From Alphaproteobacteria bacterium (GTDB lineage: Bacteria > Pseudomonadota > Alphaproteobacteria > UBA8366), in NCBI GenBank assembly GCA_009377445.1, contig WHUA01000002.1, positions 1 to 64,000 of the forward strand: 64,000 nucleotides of DNA, given 5' to 3'. The position numbers and the translations under genes are program-made. Under the pieces are notes generated by a model. It was not told the origin of the DNA. It saw only the letters and a list, made by a program, of their open reading frames with translations, and did not search any database. Within the stretch, counting starts at the first letter, position 1. Each line of letters starts with the position of its first letter. This document shows positions 36,242-46,431 of the stretch, piece after piece.

Positions 36242-37444
36242 ATGAGCGATGTCGAACGAAATATCCCCGGCGAAGACCTGCCGCTCGCCGGCGTCCGGGT
36301 GCTGGAGTTCTGCCACACCGTGATGGGGCCGACCTGCGGCCTGATGCTGGCGGACATGGGCGCGGAGGTGATCAAGGTGGAGCCGGCGCCGCAGGGCGAC
36401 CGGACGCGCGTGCTGTCGGGCTTCGTCGCCGGCGCGTTCTCCTACTACAACAGGAACAAGAAGAGCATCGGCCTCAACCTCAAGACCGAGGAAGGCCGCG
36501 GCATCCTCTATCGCCTCGTCAAGGATGCGGACGTCGTCGCCGAGAATTACGGGCCCGGCACCGCCGAACGGCTCGGCATGGGTTACGAGACGCTGTCGAA
36601 GATCAACCCGCGCCTGATCTTCTGCGCGCTCAAGGGCTTCCTTCCCGGCCCCTACGAGCATCGCGCGGCGCTCGACGAGGTCGCGCAGTTCATGACCGGC
36701 CTTGCCTACATGACCGGCCCTCCGGGCCAGCCGCTCAGGGCGGCGAGCTCGGTGATCGACATGCTGGGCGGCATCTTCGGCGCCATGGGCATGGGCGCGC
36801 TGCGGCAGCGCGAAACGACCGGGCGCGGCAAGAAGATCACCAGCGCGCTCTTCGAATCCTCGGCCTTCCTCGTCGGCCAGTACATGGCCGGCCAGGCGGT
36901 GAGCGGGCTCGAGCCCTTGCCGCTGCCGGTGCGGCGGCGCGGCTGGGCGATCTACGAGACCTTCGACGCCAAAGACGGCAAGAAGGTGTTTCTCGGCCTG
37001 ACCAGCAACAACCACTGGAACACCTTCTGCGACGTCTTCGGCCGGCCGGACCTCAAGGCCGACACGCGCTACGACACCAACGAGAAGCGGCTCGATGCCT
37101 ACGACTTTCTCCGCCCGCTCGTACAGTCGGTCGTGATCGAGTACACGGTCGCGGAGATCATCGACCTCCTGGCGCCCAAGGGCATCCCGATTGGCCCGGT
37201 CGGCAAGCCGTCGGACATGTTCGAGGACCCGCACATGAACGCCGGCGGCGGCCTGCTCGAAACCATGATGACGACGGGCCAGAAAGCGAAGCTGCCCGCG
37301 CTCCCCTTCAGCATCGACGGCAAGCGGCTCGGCCTCCGGCTCGACCCGCCCAAGCTCGGCGAGCACACGCACGAGGTGATGGCCCGCATCGGCCTGTCGA
37401 AGGACGAGGTCGACCAGCTCATCGAGCGGGAGATATTGCGGTAG
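36242..37444 (+). CDS. Family III (CaiB/BaiF) CoA transferase
   Basis: A 400-residue protein. The N-terminal GVRVLEFCHTVMGPTCGLML and ADMGAEVIKVEP are typical, with NLKTEEGRGILYRLVKDADV, VVAENYGPGTAERLGM and the catalytic Asp expected near ALDEVAQFMTG (the family's Asp is near residue 170 in CaiB). It moves CoA between acyl donor and acceptor acids without free energy loss. The ATG at 36242 follows the ligase stop by 16 bp; the longer frame overlaps the ligase and is a shadow. Substrate unknown. Confidence 0.92.
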   Translation: MSDVERNIPGEDLPLAGVRVLEFCHTVMGPTCGLMLADMGAEVIKVEPAPQGDRTRVLSGFVAGAFSYYNRNKKSIGLNLKTEEGRGILYRLVKDADVVAENYGPGTAERLGMGYETLSKINPRLIFCALKGFLPGPYEHRAALDEVAQFMTGLAYMTGPPGQPLRAASSVIDMLGGIFGAMGMGALRQRETTGRGKKITSALFESSAFLVGQYMAGQAVSGLEPLPLPVRRRGWAIYETFDAKDGKKVFLGLTSNNHWNTFCDVFGRPDLKADTRYDTNEKRLDAYDFLRPLVQSVVIEYTVAEIIDLLAPKGIPIGPVGKPSDMFEDPHMNAGGGLLETMMTTGQKAKLPALPFSIDGKRLGLRLDPPKLGEHTHEVMARIGLSKDEVDQLIEREILR

Positions 37445-37464
37445 GAGGAGAGCGGCGCGCATTT

Positions 37465-37591
37465 CCCTCTCTGCCCCATTTGGGGCGGAGAGGGTCAGGG
37501 TGAGGTGGGGGTTGGCACAACCGACACCTCGATCGACACCTCACCCGGCGCGCTGCGCGCGCCACCCTCTCCGCCACTCCGGCGGAGAGGG
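37465..37591 (-). repeat. Family (ii) element, copy 3 (reverse orientation)
   Basis: CCCTCTCTGCCCCATTTGGG with GCGGAGAGGG at one end, GGTGAGGTGGGG / CACCTCACCC inside, and CCCTCTCCGCC/GGCGGAGAGGG at the other end with GGCGCGCTGCGCGCGCC as a small hairpin. It is oriented opposite to copies 1 and 2 and lies between convergent genes. Confidence 0.85.
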
Positions 37592-37608
37592 TTTCTGACG
37601 AACCCGCC

Positions 37609-39330
37609 CTACGCGCCTTTCAGCGCATAGGGCATATACCAGCTCTGGTCGGCGCCGGCGCCGACGTTGCAGATGCGGACGTCGAGCACGAAGGGCTCGC
37701 CCGCCGCCTGAACCTCCTTGCCGCGCTTCAGCGCCGCGTCGAGCGCCGCGGGCTCGTCGACCCGCATGCCTTCGATGCCCTGCGCCTTCGCCAGCATCAC
37801 GAAGTCGATCTCCGGGTCGCCGAGGAATGTCTCCGGATAGCGGTTCTGCGATTTCATGCTGCCGCCCCAGGACGCGAAGTTGGCGCGCACGGTCTGGTAC
37901 TGCATGTTGTTGAAAATGACCGTGAGGATGGGCAGGCTGTAGCGCGCCATGGTCCAGAAGCCGGATGCGCTGTACATCACCCCGCCGTCGCCGATACCGA
38001 GCACGACCGGCCGGTCCGGCGCGCCGAGCTGAGCGCCGACCGCGGCGCCGATGCCGTAGCCGAGGCTGCCGCCGTAGGTCCGCACCAGCCGCCAGTCGTC
38101 GTCGCCGTAGCCGAACGGCATCATGTGGTCGGCGGCGCGGAAGTTCTCGGACACCAGCATCGTGTTCTTCGCCAGGTTCCGCCCCATCGCCTCGCCGAGC
38201 GAGAGCGGATGGATCGGCTTGTCCTTGGACAGCGTGGCCGCCTGCTCCGCCTGCTTCGCGAGCCGCGCCTTGCTCTGGGCCGCGAGGTCGGATTTCCGCT
38301 TCTGGATGTGCTTCAGGTTCGAATGGTCCGGCCGCCACAACGCGTTGAGCGCCGTCAGCGTGTGCCGGACGTTGCCCCAGACGTCGAGGTCGAGCGCGAA
38401 GGTGTTGCCCATCATCGCCGGATCGTGGCCGATGCCGATGATGGTCCCCGAATCCGTGAACTTGTGATCCTTCGGGCCGGCGCGCGTGTTCTGCCGGTAG
38501 CCGATGCAGCACACCACGTCGTAGCCGTCCTCGGGAATGTTGTCGATCATCCCGATGTAGTTCGGATGCTTCTGCGGAAAGGCGCCGTAGTCGTGGAAGC
38601 CCACCGTGGTCGGCAGCGAATAGTTCTCGGACAGCTCCAGCATCTCGCGATACGCGCCCGCGGTCCTGACGTCAGGCCCGACGACCAGCAGCGGCCGCTC
38701 GGCGTTGAGCAGCGCGTCGTGGATCTTCTCGATCGTCGAGCCGCCCGGCACCTGCGCCATTTCCAGCCCGTGCGCCGCCTGGATCGTGCCCTCGACACCT
38801 TTCGCGTCGAGCGCCGGGCTCGAAAAGGCGAGATAGACCGGGCCGGTCGGCATGGTCATCGCCTCCTTGAAGGCGCGCCGCGTCGCCAGCGGGATGCCGC
38901 GGGCATCGAGCACTTCCCACCGCTTCTTGGTGATGTCCTGCACCGCGCCCATCTGCGAGAAGCCGGCGCTCGCGCCGAGCGTGTTGTGGTCGCCGAAGGT
39001 GCCGGTGTCGCGCATCGCCGCGGTGACCACCATCGGCGAGCCGTCGAAATAGGCGTTCTGGAGCTGGCCCGAGCCCTGGCGCGTTCCCGCCGCCAGGTGG
39101 ACGTTGACGAAGGCGGTCTTTCCCGACGCCTTGGCGTAGCCATCCGCCGCCGAAAGCACCAGCGATTCCGCCAGCAGCAGGATGGGCTGCACGCCGGGCA
39201 CCGTGAGGAAGGCATCGAAGAACCCGGCCTCGGCGCTGCCCGTGTTCGTGAAAGCGTATTCGACGCCCTGCGCCACCAGTTGATGCATGAGCAGCTCGCC
39301 GCCCGTGCCGACTACTTTCTTCTTGCTCAT
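37609..39330 (-). CDS. Thiamine diphosphate-dependent enzyme (benzoylformate decarboxylase/ALS-like)
   Basis: A 573-residue protein with the three-domain plan of ThDP enzymes. The catalytic Glu is in LLLAESLVLSAADGYAKASG, and the diphosphate/Mg motif GDG...NN reads GIGDGGVMYSASGFWTMARY followed by VIFNNMQYQ. It is not a classical acetolactate synthase, since FAD-type segments are weak, and more likely decarboxylates a 2-oxo acid. No small regulatory subunit gene is near. It is followed on the opposite strand by an SMP-30 lactonase and lies in the same region as another ThDP enzyme (43340), to which it is only distantly similar. Confidence 0.9.
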   Translation of the reverse strand: MSKKKVVGTGGELLMHQLVAQGVEYAFTNTGSAEAGFFDAFLTVPGVQPILLLAESLVLSAADGYAKASGKTAFVNVHLAAGTRQGSGQLQNAYFDGSPMVVTAAMRDTGTFGDHNTLGASAGFSQMGAVQDITKKRWEVLDARGIPLATRRAFKEAMTMPTGPVYLAFSSPALDAKGVEGTIQAAHGLEMAQVPGGSTIEKIHDALLNAERPLLVVGPDVRTAGAYREMLELSENYSLPTTVGFHDYGAFPQKHPNYIGMIDNIPEDGYDVVCCIGYRQNTRAGPKDHKFTDSGTIIGIGHDPAMMGNTFALDLDVWGNVRHTLTALNALWRPDHSNLKHIQKRKSDLAAQSKARLAKQAEQAATLSKDKPIHPLSLGEAMGRNLAKNTMLVSENFRAADHMMPFGYGDDDWRLVRTYGGSLGYGIGAAVGAQLGAPDRPVVLGIGDGGVMYSASGFWTMARYSLPILTVIFNNMQYQTVRANFASWGGSMKSQNRYPETFLGDPEIDFVMLAKAQGIEGMRVDEPAALDAALKRGKEVQAAGEPFVLDVRICNVGAGADQSWYMPYALKGA

Positions 39331-39418
39331 TGGCTTTCGATCCCGCGTTTCCTGACGTTTCCGACAGGGCGAGTATAGGCGACCGGCCGGACGGCCGCCA
39401 AACCGGCGATCATGCAGG

Positions 39419-39488
39419 CCTCATGTTTCGACAAGCTCAACATGAGGCGCCCGGTTATCGAGCCAACTCACGAACCTCATGTTGAGCC
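39419..39488. repeat. Family (i) hairpins
   Basis: CCTCATGTTTCGACAAGCTC followed by AACATGAGG is one hairpin; CCTCATGTTGAGCCTCCTCA about 30 bp later is a degraded second unit. They lie upstream of both divergent genes (ThDP enzyme and SMP-30). Confidence 0.75.
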
Positions 39489-39598
39489 TCCTCATCCCGG
39501 GCTTGTCGATCTCTTCTATCCCCGGGCCGGCATTAGGCATGCGGCGGGCAATCGATCTAAGCTGCGGGGATGCGACCAGGAAGCAGGGAGGCAATGCC

Positions 39599-40498
39599 GT
39601 GAACAATCTGCCGGAAATTCTCGAGACTGCCGAAGCGGAGCGCCAGGCGACGGGCTTCGTCTTCACGGAGGGGCCGTTGTGGCATCCCGACGGATACTAC
39701 TACTTCAACGACATCAATCCCGGCGCGCTCTATCGCCTGAAGCTCGGCGGCAAGGCGGAGCAGGTGCGCAAGACCGAGGGCGGCAACGGCATGACCTTCG
39801 ACCTGGAAGGCCGGCTGATCCATTGCGAGGGCGACGGCTACCGCGTCACCCGCACCGGGCAAGACGGCCGCGTGACGACGCTCGCCGACAATTTCGAGGG
39901 CGGCCGGCTCAACCGCCCCAACGACGTCGTCTGCCATTCGGACGGCAGCCTGTGGTTCACCGACCCGTCGATGCGGCGGCCGTTTTCCGACCGCCAGGTT
40001 CCCGGCGCGAAGGGCGTCAAGGGCGTCTGGGCCGGCGCGTCCGTCTACCGCGTCGCGACGGACGGCTCGATCGCAACGGTGGCGGACTTCGAATATCCGA
40101 ACGGCCTCGCCTTCTCGCCCGACGAGCGCACGCTCTACGTCGCCAACACGCGCTCGTCGAAATACATCCACGCCATCGACGTGGACGCGTCGGGCAAGAT
40201 GCTGCGCCGGCGCATCTTCGCCGACCTGAACGAAGGCGACGAGCCCGGCATCCCGGACGGCATGAAGGTCGACAGCAAGGGCCGGGTGTTCTGCACCGGG
40301 CCGGGCGGCATCTGGGTCATGAACCCGGACGGCACGCGGGCGGGCATCATCCGCATGCCCGAGCAGTCGGTGAACTTCTGCTTCGGCGGCGACGACATGA
40401 AGACCCTGTTCGTCTGCGCCTACACCTCGGTCTACACGATCCGCGTCAAGACGCCGGGCCAGCCGCACCCGTGGTATCGCGTGCGGAAAGCCAAATAG
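39599..40498 (+). CDS. SMP-30/gluconolactonase family protein
   Basis: A six-bladed beta-propeller of about 299 residues. I place the start at the GTG at 39599 because GGGAGG lies 8 bp before it and upstream in-frame sequence is repeat. Metal-site segments: [11 protein letters not shown] (Glu), [20 protein letters not shown] (Asn), [20 protein letters not shown] (Asn), and [20 protein letters not shown] (Asp). Such enzymes open sugar lactones or related lactones. Convergent with the GMC oxidoreductase gene 6 bp away; a sugar or polyol oxidised by GMC to a lactone would be a natural pair, but this is inference. Confidence 0.9.
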   Translation: MNNLPEILETAEAERQATGFVFTEGPLWHPDGYYYFNDINPGALYRLKLGGKAEQVRKTEGGNGMTFDLEGRLIHCEGDGYRVTRTGQDGRVTTLADNFEGGRLNRPNDVVCHSDGSLWFTDPSMRRPFSDRQVPGAKGVKGVWAGASVYRVATDGSIATVADFEYPNGLAFSPDERTLYVANTRSSKYIHAIDVDASGKMLRRRIFADLNEGDEPGIPDGMKVDSKGRVFCTGPGGIWVMNPDGTRAGIIRMPEQSVNFCFGGDDMKTLFVCAYTSVYTIRVKTPGQPHPWYRVRKAK

Positions 40499-40504
40499 AC
40501 CGCA

Positions 40505-42106
40505 TCAGTGCCGCGCGGCGTTGTCCTCCCGGATCATCGCCGCGCCCTTCTCCGCGATCATGATGGTCGGCGCGTTGGTGTTGCCCGTGGTGACCACCGG
40601 CATCACCGAGGCATCGATCACGCGGAGGCCGGAAAGGCCCCGCACCCGCAGGCGCGAGTCGACCACAGCCATCGGGTCCTCGCCCATCTTGCAGGTGCCG
40701 ACCGGGTGGTAGAGGGTCGTGCCGGTCTCCCGCGTGAACTTGCGCACGTCGTCGATCGTCTCGATGGGCGTGCCGGGCCGCACCTCGCCCGACGAGAAGG
40801 GCGCGAGGGCCAACGCGGCGAAGATCTTCCGCGTTTGCTGCACGCCGGCCAGCATGACCTGCAGGTCGCTCTCGGCCGACAGGTAGTTCGGCCGGATCGC
40901 CGCCGGCTTCAGCGGGTCCGGGCTCGCGGCCATGATCGTGCCGCGGCTGTCCGGCCGCCCCGGGCAGATCGTGACCGCCATGCCGGGCTCGGACTCGAGC
41001 ACGTTCCGCTTGTCCGGCGCGAAGCTCACCGGTGCGAACAGGAGCTGGATGTCCGGCGTGCTCAGCCCCTCGCGGCTGCGGCTGAACACCATCGCCGTGG
41101 TCGCCCCGAAGGTGAGCGCGCCGTTGCCGAGGAACACCCAGCGCAAAACCTCCGGCACCACGCGAGGGAACCGCGCCAGCTCGTTGAAGGTGATCGCGTT
41201 CTTCACGCGGTGGACGATGCGCGTCGTGTAGTGGTCCGACAGGTTCGCGCCGACCCCCGCCAGGTCGTGCACCGTCTCGATGCCGAGCGATTGCAGATGC
41301 GCGCCCGGCCCGACGCCGGAGACCTGCAGCAGGTGCGGCGAGTTGATCGCGCCGCCGCTAAGCAGGACCTCGCGCTCGGCGCGGATCTCGCGAAGCTGCC
41401 CGCCCTGGCGGTACTGCACGCCGACGCATTTCTTGCCGTCGAACAGCAGCTTCGTCGCAACCGCCTCGGTTTCGATCTTGAGATTCGCGCGCCCTCTGGC
41501 CGCTGCCAGGAAAGTCTGCGCGGTCGAGCCGCGCCGCCGCCCGATCCGTGTCATCTGCGAGTAGCCGACGCCTTCCTGCTGCGCGCCGTTGTAGTCGGGC
41601 GTCAGCTTGAAGCCCGCCTGCTGCGCCGCTTCGACGAAGCGGTGCGTCAGCGGCAGGATGGTGCGCGCCTCCTCGACCTTGAGCTCGCCGTCCTGCCCGC
41701 GATACGCCCCGTCGCCCTTCTGGCGGAAGCATTCGGACTTCCTGAAATACGGCAGCACGTCCTCGTAGGACCAGCCCTTGCAGCCGCGCTGCGCCCAGCC
41801 GTCGTAATCGGCGGGGTTGCCGCGCACATATTGCATGCCGTTGATCGAGCTGGACCCGCCCAGCACCTTGCCGCGCGGCCAGTGGATACGCCGCCCGCTC
41901 GTGCCGGCTTCCGGCTCGGTGCTGTAGTTCCAGTTGACGACCGGATGGTAGAGCAGCGAGCGGACGCCCGCCGGAATGTGGATCATGATGTTGCGATCCT
42001 TCGGCCCGGCCTCCAGCAGGGCCACCCGCGCCCCATCCTCGCTCAACCGGTTCGCCAGAACGCAGCCGGCCGACCCGGCCCCCACGATAACGTAGTCGAA
42101 TGCCAT
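40505..42106 (-). CDS. GMC-family FAD oxidoreductase (choline dehydrogenase-like)
   Basis: A 533-residue flavoprotein. The dinucleotide fold [20 protein letters not shown], the [20 protein letters not shown] signature, the second GMC signature [17 protein letters not shown], and the C-terminal catalytic His-Asn region [10 protein letters not shown] with [13 protein letters not shown] are all present. It oxidises an alcohol or polyol to an aldehyde or ketone, with FAD, in the cytosol or at the membrane via a quinone. No signal peptide is visible. Substrate unassigned. Confidence 0.93.
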   Translation of the reverse strand: MAFDYVIVGAGSAGCVLANRLSEDGARVALLEAGPKDRNIMIHIPAGVRSLLYHPVVNWNYSTEPEAGTSGRRIHWPRGKVLGGSSSINGMQYVRGNPADYDGWAQRGCKGWSYEDVLPYFRKSECFRQKGDGAYRGQDGELKVEEARTILPLTHRFVEAAQQAGFKLTPDYNGAQQEGVGYSQMTRIGRRRGSTAQTFLAAARGRANLKIETEAVATKLLFDGKKCVGVQYRQGGQLREIRAEREVLLSGGAINSPHLLQVSGVGPGAHLQSLGIETVHDLAGVGANLSDHYTTRIVHRVKNAITFNELARFPRVVPEVLRWVFLGNGALTFGATTAMVFSRSREGLSTPDIQLLFAPVSFAPDKRNVLESEPGMAVTICPGRPDSRGTIMAASPDPLKPAAIRPNYLSAESDLQVMLAGVQQTRKIFAALALAPFSSGEVRPGTPIETIDDVRKFTRETGTTLYHPVGTCKMGEDPMAVVDSRLRVRGLSGLRVIDASVMPVVTTGNTNAPTIMIAEKGAAMIREDNAARH

Positions 42107-42199
42107 GACGTTTCTTTCCTCCCGTAGCGTGACGGCAGAGTATAGGCATTCAACCAGGATGCGTCATGTCGCGATGAATTCACGGCATTAGTACAGCAT

Positions 42200-42326
42200 C
42201 TCCCTCTCCGCCCCCGCGGGGCGGAGAGGGTCGGGGTGAGGTGGGGTTGGCACGACAAAGAGCGCGATCGCCACCTCACCCGGCGCGCTTTGCGCGCCAC
42301 CCTCTCCGCCACTCCGGCGGAGAGGG
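42200..42326 (-). repeat. Family (ii) element, copy 4 (reverse orientation)
   Basis: CCCTCTCCGCCCCCGCGGGG with CGGAGAGGG, then GGTGAGGTGGGG, a core of about 30 bp, CACCTCACCC, and GGCGCGCTTTGCGCGCC and the closing arm. It occupies the gap before the DUF2189 gene, in the same orientation as copies 3 and 5. The rest of the gap (42107-42462) shows no gene. Confidence 0.85.
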
Positions 42327-42462
42327 TATGGCCCCGGCTGGCCGGCACCCCTTAATCGCCCTATACTTATCTAGTGAAAGGCTTCGGCCCTGGTGGCCCG
42401 TCGTCCGATCGCGTCAGGCCATGAATGGGCCGCGGCCATGTAAACCAGCGGTATCGCGAGGT

Positions 42463-43335
42463 ATGACCATGGCCCCGATCAGGAACCCCATCGAGTGGGG
42501 TGCGGAACAGCTACGGCAGGCAACGCTGCACGCCGAATCCTCGGGGCGCTCCATACGCGGCCCGCAGGCAGGCGAAAGCGCCCGGCGCCCCGTCATTCGC
42601 CGCATCGGATTTGCCGACCTCAAGGACGCGCTCGCCCGCGGGATCGACGATTTCGCGGCATGCCGGACGGACGTGCTCTTTCTCTGCATCGTCTATCCCA
42701 TCGCGGGCCTGGTGCTCGCGCGCTTCGCCTTCCATTACGAGCTGCTGCCGCTGCTGTTCCCGCTCGCGTCGGGTTTCGCCCTGATCGGCCCGGTCGCGGC
42801 GGTCGGCCTCTATGAAATGAGCCGCGAGCGCGAACGCGGCATCGACGCGAGCTGGGCCGACGCCTTCGGCATGATCCGCTCGCCGTCCTTCGGCGCGATC
42901 CTGATACTGGGCCTGCTGCTGCTGGCGATCTTCCTGCTCTGGCTCGCCGCGGCCTACCTGATCTATCTCGCCACGCTGGGGCCGGTGCCGCCGGCTTCGG
43001 CCTCCGCCTTCCTCAGCGACGTGTTCACGACCGGCGCGGGCTGGGCGATGATCGGCGTCGGCATGGGCGTCGGCTTCCTCTTCGCCCTGGCCGTGCTGGC
43101 GATCAGCGTCGTGTCCTTCCCGCTCCTGCTCGACCGGGACGTCGGCGTGGGCGCGGCGATATCGACCTCGGTGCGCGCCGTGATGGCGAATCCGGGACCG
43201 ATGGCGGCCTGGGGCCTGATCGTGGCGGCCGGACTTGCGATCGGCTCGATCCCGCTCTTCCTCGGGCTCATCGTCGTCATGCCGGTGCTCGGCCACGCGA
43301 CGTGGCACCTGTACCGCAAGGTGGTCGCGCGGTGA
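42463..43335 (+). CDS. DUF2189 membrane protein
   Basis: A protein of about 290 residues with six membrane segments after a soluble N-terminus of some 65 residues. Visible signature: RRIGFADLKDALARGIDDFA, then YPIAGLVLARFAFHYELLPL, FPLASGFALIGPVAAVGLYE, and the C-terminal LGHATWHLYRKVV. This matches DUF2189, an inner-membrane family of unknown function often called cytochrome c oxidase subunit I-like by error. The start chosen (MTMAPIRNPIEWG) excludes a translated family-ii repeat; ATG at 42469 is equally possible. It stands alone, convergent with a ThDP enzyme 4 bp downstream. Confidence 0.87.
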   Translation: MTMAPIRNPIEWGAEQLRQATLHAESSGRSIRGPQAGESARRPVIRRIGFADLKDALARGIDDFAACRTDVLFLCIVYPIAGLVLARFAFHYELLPLLFPLASGFALIGPVAAVGLYEMSRERERGIDASWADAFGMIRSPSFGAILILGLLLLAIFLLWLAAAYLIYLATLGPVPPASASAFLSDVFTTGAGWAMIGVGMGVGFLFALAVLAISVVSFPLLLDRDVGVGAAISTSVRAVMANPGPMAAWGLIVAAGLAIGSIPLFLGLIVVMPVLGHATWHLYRKVVAR

Positions 43336-43339
43336 GGGT

Positions 43340-45085
43340 CTAAACCGGCCGGTCGCCCTTCTCCACCTTGAGCACGCGGTTGTCGACGGCGGGCAGCATC
43401 TTCGCCGGGTCGCGCGTCACCACCACGTCGATCACGGTCGGCCGCGACGTCTCAGCCATGCCGGCCTGGATCGCGTCGCCCAGCCTGTCGGGGTCCTCGA
43501 CGCGGATGCCATGGCAGCCGAAGGCGTTCGCGATGTTGGCGTAGTTCATCTCGACCAGCTCGCTCGACTGGTACTTGCCGTAGACCGAGTGCTGCAGCGC
43601 CTTGACGTAGCCGGACGCGGCGTTGTTGACGACCATGAGGGTGATGCCCGCCTTGCAGCGGAGCGCCGTCTCCAGGTCGCCGATCGTCATATTGAAGCCG
43701 CCGTCGCCGGTGATGCCGACCGCGGGCACATCGGGGCGGCCGAGCTGCGCGCCCAGGCTGCCCGGCAGGCCGTAGCCGATCGACGCCATGCCGCGGTCGG
43801 CGATGTATGTCCGCCCCGCCTTCTTCGTGTCGTACAGGAAGCCCGTCCAGTGCCCGGCGAAGCCGCCGTCGGCGACCAGCACGGAGTCCGCCGGCATCGC
43901 GCGGTTCAGCTCGGTCAGCATGCGCGCCATGTTGATCGGCCGCTCGCCCGAGTGCAGGCGGCCGGCGGCTTCCTTCTTCCATTTCTCCATGCGGACCGGG
44001 ACCTCGGCGGCGTAGTCCTTGCGCGCCGCCTGCGCCTTCGCCGCCGTGTCCGCCAGCTCGGCCAGGAGATCGGTGAGCCCGGCGCGCGCGTCGCCCCACA
44101 GCGCCACGTCCGTGCGCGTGGTGCGGCCGATCTCCTCCTCCAGGATGTCGAGGTGGATCAGCGGCACGCCCGCCGGCATGAGCTGGAAGCGCTTGGTCGG
44201 GATCTCGCCGAGCTTGCCACCGACCACTAGTAGACAGTCCGCGCTATCGATCAGGTCGTTGGCGATGCGCGAGTAGCGCCCGTAGAGGCCGGCGGAGAGC
44301 GGATGCGTGCAGGCGATGCAGCCCTTGCCGCTCATCGTGTGCGCGACGGGAATGTTGAGCGCCTCCGCCAGCTCCTGCAGCGCGTCGTAGGCGCCGGAGA
44401 GATGCACACCGCCGCCGGCCAGGATCAGCGGTCTTTTGGCTTTTGCGAGAAACGCGGCGGCCCTTACCACATCGTCCGCGGCCGGGCGCATGCGCCGGCC
44501 CGGAATATGCGTGTGCGCCTCGTCGATCCAGAAGTCGTCGGCGTTGTAGTCGAGCTCGCCGTGGCAGATGTCCTCCGGCACGTCGAGCACGACCGGCCCC
44601 GGCCGCCCGCCGGTCGCCACCGCATAGGCGCGCCGCACCAGCTCGGGGATGCGCCGGCCGTCCTCGATGCGGATGACCTCCTTCACGATCGGCGCCAGCA
44701 CCTCCACCTGGCGGCATTCCTGGGTCATGTTCTTCCAGGAATGCAGCCGGTTGGTGTCGCCCGCCAGCGCGATGACCGGCACCCCCGCGTTGTAGGATTC
44801 GGCGAGGCCGGTGACGAGGTTCGTGACGCCGGGCCCGAGCGTGCCGTCGCAGATACCCGGCCGCCCGGTCACCCGCGCATAGGCGTCGGCCGCGAACGCG
44901 CCCGTCCGCTCGTCGTTGATCAGCCGATGCCCGAGCCCCAGCGCCCGCACCGCCTCGTAGAACGGCAGAAGCTGAAACCCGCCCATGCCGAACATGACGT
45001 CCGCCCCATGCGCCCGCAGCATTTCGGCCAGCGCTTCTCCGCCGTTCAAGCGGCGGGCGTAGTTGTCGGCGTTCTTCTTGGGCAT
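43340..45085 (-). CDS. Thiamine diphosphate-dependent enzyme (acetolactate synthase-like)
   Basis: A 581-residue enzyme. The catalytic Glu is in LINDERTGAFAADAYARVTG, and the metal/diphosphate motif is GITGDGGFNMTIGDLETALR with VVNNAASGYVK. It resembles large-subunit acetolactate synthases and related lyases (oxalyl-CoA or sulfopyruvate decarboxylases). No ilvN is adjacent, so a catabolic decarboxylase or lyase is more likely than valine biosynthesis. The stop lies 4 bp beyond the convergent DUF2189 stop. Confidence 0.9.
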   Translation of the reverse strand: MPKKNADNYARRLNGGEALAEMLRAHGADVMFGMGGFQLLPFYEAVRALGLGHRLINDERTGAFAADAYARVTGRPGICDGTLGPGVTNLVTGLAESYNAGVPVIALAGDTNRLHSWKNMTQECRQVEVLAPIVKEVIRIEDGRRIPELVRRAYAVATGGRPGPVVLDVPEDICHGELDYNADDFWIDEAHTHIPGRRMRPAADDVVRAAAFLAKAKRPLILAGGGVHLSGAYDALQELAEALNIPVAHTMSGKGCIACTHPLSAGLYGRYSRIANDLIDSADCLLVVGGKLGEIPTKRFQLMPAGVPLIHLDILEEEIGRTTRTDVALWGDARAGLTDLLAELADTAAKAQAARKDYAAEVPVRMEKWKKEAAGRLHSGERPINMARMLTELNRAMPADSVLVADGGFAGHWTGFLYDTKKAGRTYIADRGMASIGYGLPGSLGAQLGRPDVPAVGITGDGGFNMTIGDLETALRCKAGITLMVVNNAASGYVKALQHSVYGKYQSSELVEMNYANIANAFGCHGIRVEDPDRLGDAIQAGMAETSRPTVIDVVVTRDPAKMLPAVDNRVLKVEKGDRPV

Positions 45086-45172
45086 GGGTGCGTTCCTCCT
45101 CTGTTGTGCCGATCTTAGCTGACAAGTTGCAGGCGGGACAAAGCGAAGGTTTAGGAAACGCTAGACATTTTT

Positions 45173-45385
45173 CCCTCTCCGCCCCGAGGGGCGGAGAGGG
45201 TCAGGGTGAGGTGGGGCCTGTACGCTCGATTGCAATGATGTGCGGCGCGGTTTGGAGATGCCCGAGGCGCTTCTTTCGTTCCTGACTGGATCATGCAGAC
45301 TCGAAAAATTCATCATCGACCGAGCATCCCCACCTCACCCGGCGCGCGTTGCGCGCCACCCTCTCCGCCCCTCCGGCGGAGAGGG
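45173..45385 (-). repeat. Family (ii) element, copy 5 (reverse orientation, long core)
   Basis: The same arms (CCCTCTCCGCCCCGAGGGGC, GGTGAGGTGGGG, CCCCACCTCACCC, GGCGCGCGTTGCGCGCC, CCGGCGGAGAGGG) enclose an unusually long core of about 110 bp without recognisable content. It fills most of the gap 45086-45469. Confidence 0.83.
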
Positions 45386-45469
45386 TGGGATCGGTGCGTT
45401 GCAGCACCTTTACATGCCTCCCACAGCCCGTCAGGATGAGCGAAATCCATCGACTGCGAGAATCACCCC

Positions 45470-46414
45470 ATGCCCGCCCATCACACCGTCGATCCGACGC
45501 CGTCCACCGTTCACTGGTCGATCTTCGACGCCGCGCTCAAGCCCGTGCTCGAGATCGACTCCGGCGACACGGTGACGCTGCACACGGTCTCCGGCGGGCC
45601 GGACATCCTGCCGAAGGAGCCGGGCTTCGAGATACTGCCGGACCATCTCGAGATCCACGCCAAGGTCGCGAACGGCGGCGGCGGGCATATCATGACCGGG
45701 CCGGTCGCGGTGCGCGGCGCGAAGCCCGGCCATGTGCTGGAGGTGCGGATCAAGGAGGTCAAGCTGCGGCAGAACTGGGGCTGGAACCGCATCCGTCCGC
45801 TGTCCGGCGCGCTGCCCGAGGATTTCCCCGACATGCGCCTGCTGCACATCCCGCTCGACAAGGAGAAGCAGGTCGCCAACCTGCCGTGGGGCGTCGACCT
45901 GCCGCTCTCGCCCTTCTTCGGCGTGATGGGCGTGGCCCCGCCGAAGGAATGGGGCCGCATCACCTCGGTCATCCCGCGGAGCCACGGCGGCAACCTCGAC
46001 AACAAGGAGCTCGGCGCGGGCTGCACGCTCTACCTGCCGGTCTTCAACGAAGGCGCGCTGTTCTCCGCCGGCGACGGGCATGCGGCGCAGGGTGACGGCG
46101 AGGTCTGCGTCACCGCGATCGAGACGTGCCTCTCCGGCACCTTCGAGCTGCATCTCCGCAAGGACATGACGCTCCTCATGCCGCGCGCCGAGACGGCGAC
46201 GCATTACATCACCCACGGCATCGACCCGGTGCTCGACAACGCGGCGAAGCAGGCGCTGCGCGAGATGATCGCGCTGATCCAGGAGAAGTCGAACCTGTCG
46301 AAGGAGGACGCCTACACCCTCTGCTCGATCGCCGCCGACCTCCGCGTCAGCCAGATCGTCAACGTGCACAAGGGCATCCACGTCATGCTCGCGAAATCCG
46401 CGCTGCACGGCTGA
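45470..46414 (+). CDS. Acetamidase/formamidase family protein
   Basis: A 314-residue protein of the FmdA/AmdA family, the length of the shorter bacterial branch. Visible: HHTVDPTPSTVHWSIFDAAL near the start, DSGDTVTLHTVSGGPD, GHIMTGPVAVRGAKPGHVLE, NRIRPLSGALPEDFPD, and IPRSHGGNLDNKELGAGCTL (metal-binding His/Asp expected). It hydrolyses small amides to ammonia and acid. It is 17 bp before an enolase-superfamily gene on the same strand, suggesting a two-gene operon that handles an amide or its acid product. Confidence 0.92.
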   Translation: MPAHHTVDPTPSTVHWSIFDAALKPVLEIDSGDTVTLHTVSGGPDILPKEPGFEILPDHLEIHAKVANGGGGHIMTGPVAVRGAKPGHVLEVRIKEVKLRQNWGWNRIRPLSGALPEDFPDMRLLHIPLDKEKQVANLPWGVDLPLSPFFGVMGVAPPKEWGRITSVIPRSHGGNLDNKELGAGCTLYLPVFNEGALFSAGDGHAAQGDGEVCVTAIETCLSGTFELHLRKDMTLLMPRAETATHYITHGIDPVLDNAAKQALREMIALIQEKSNLSKEDAYTLCSIAADLRVSQIVNVHKGIHVMLAKSALHG

Positions 46415-46431
46415 TCATCGAAGGACCACCC

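Noticed and set aside
42241..42462. N-terminal extension of the DUF2189 protein
   Set aside because: The upstream codons translate a family-ii repeat and give no conserved protein sequence.
43340..45085. Biosynthetic acetolactate synthase large subunit (ilvB)
   Set aside because: No small-subunit gene (ilvN) or ilvC is adjacent, and the family includes many other decarboxylases and lyases, so only the general call is kept.
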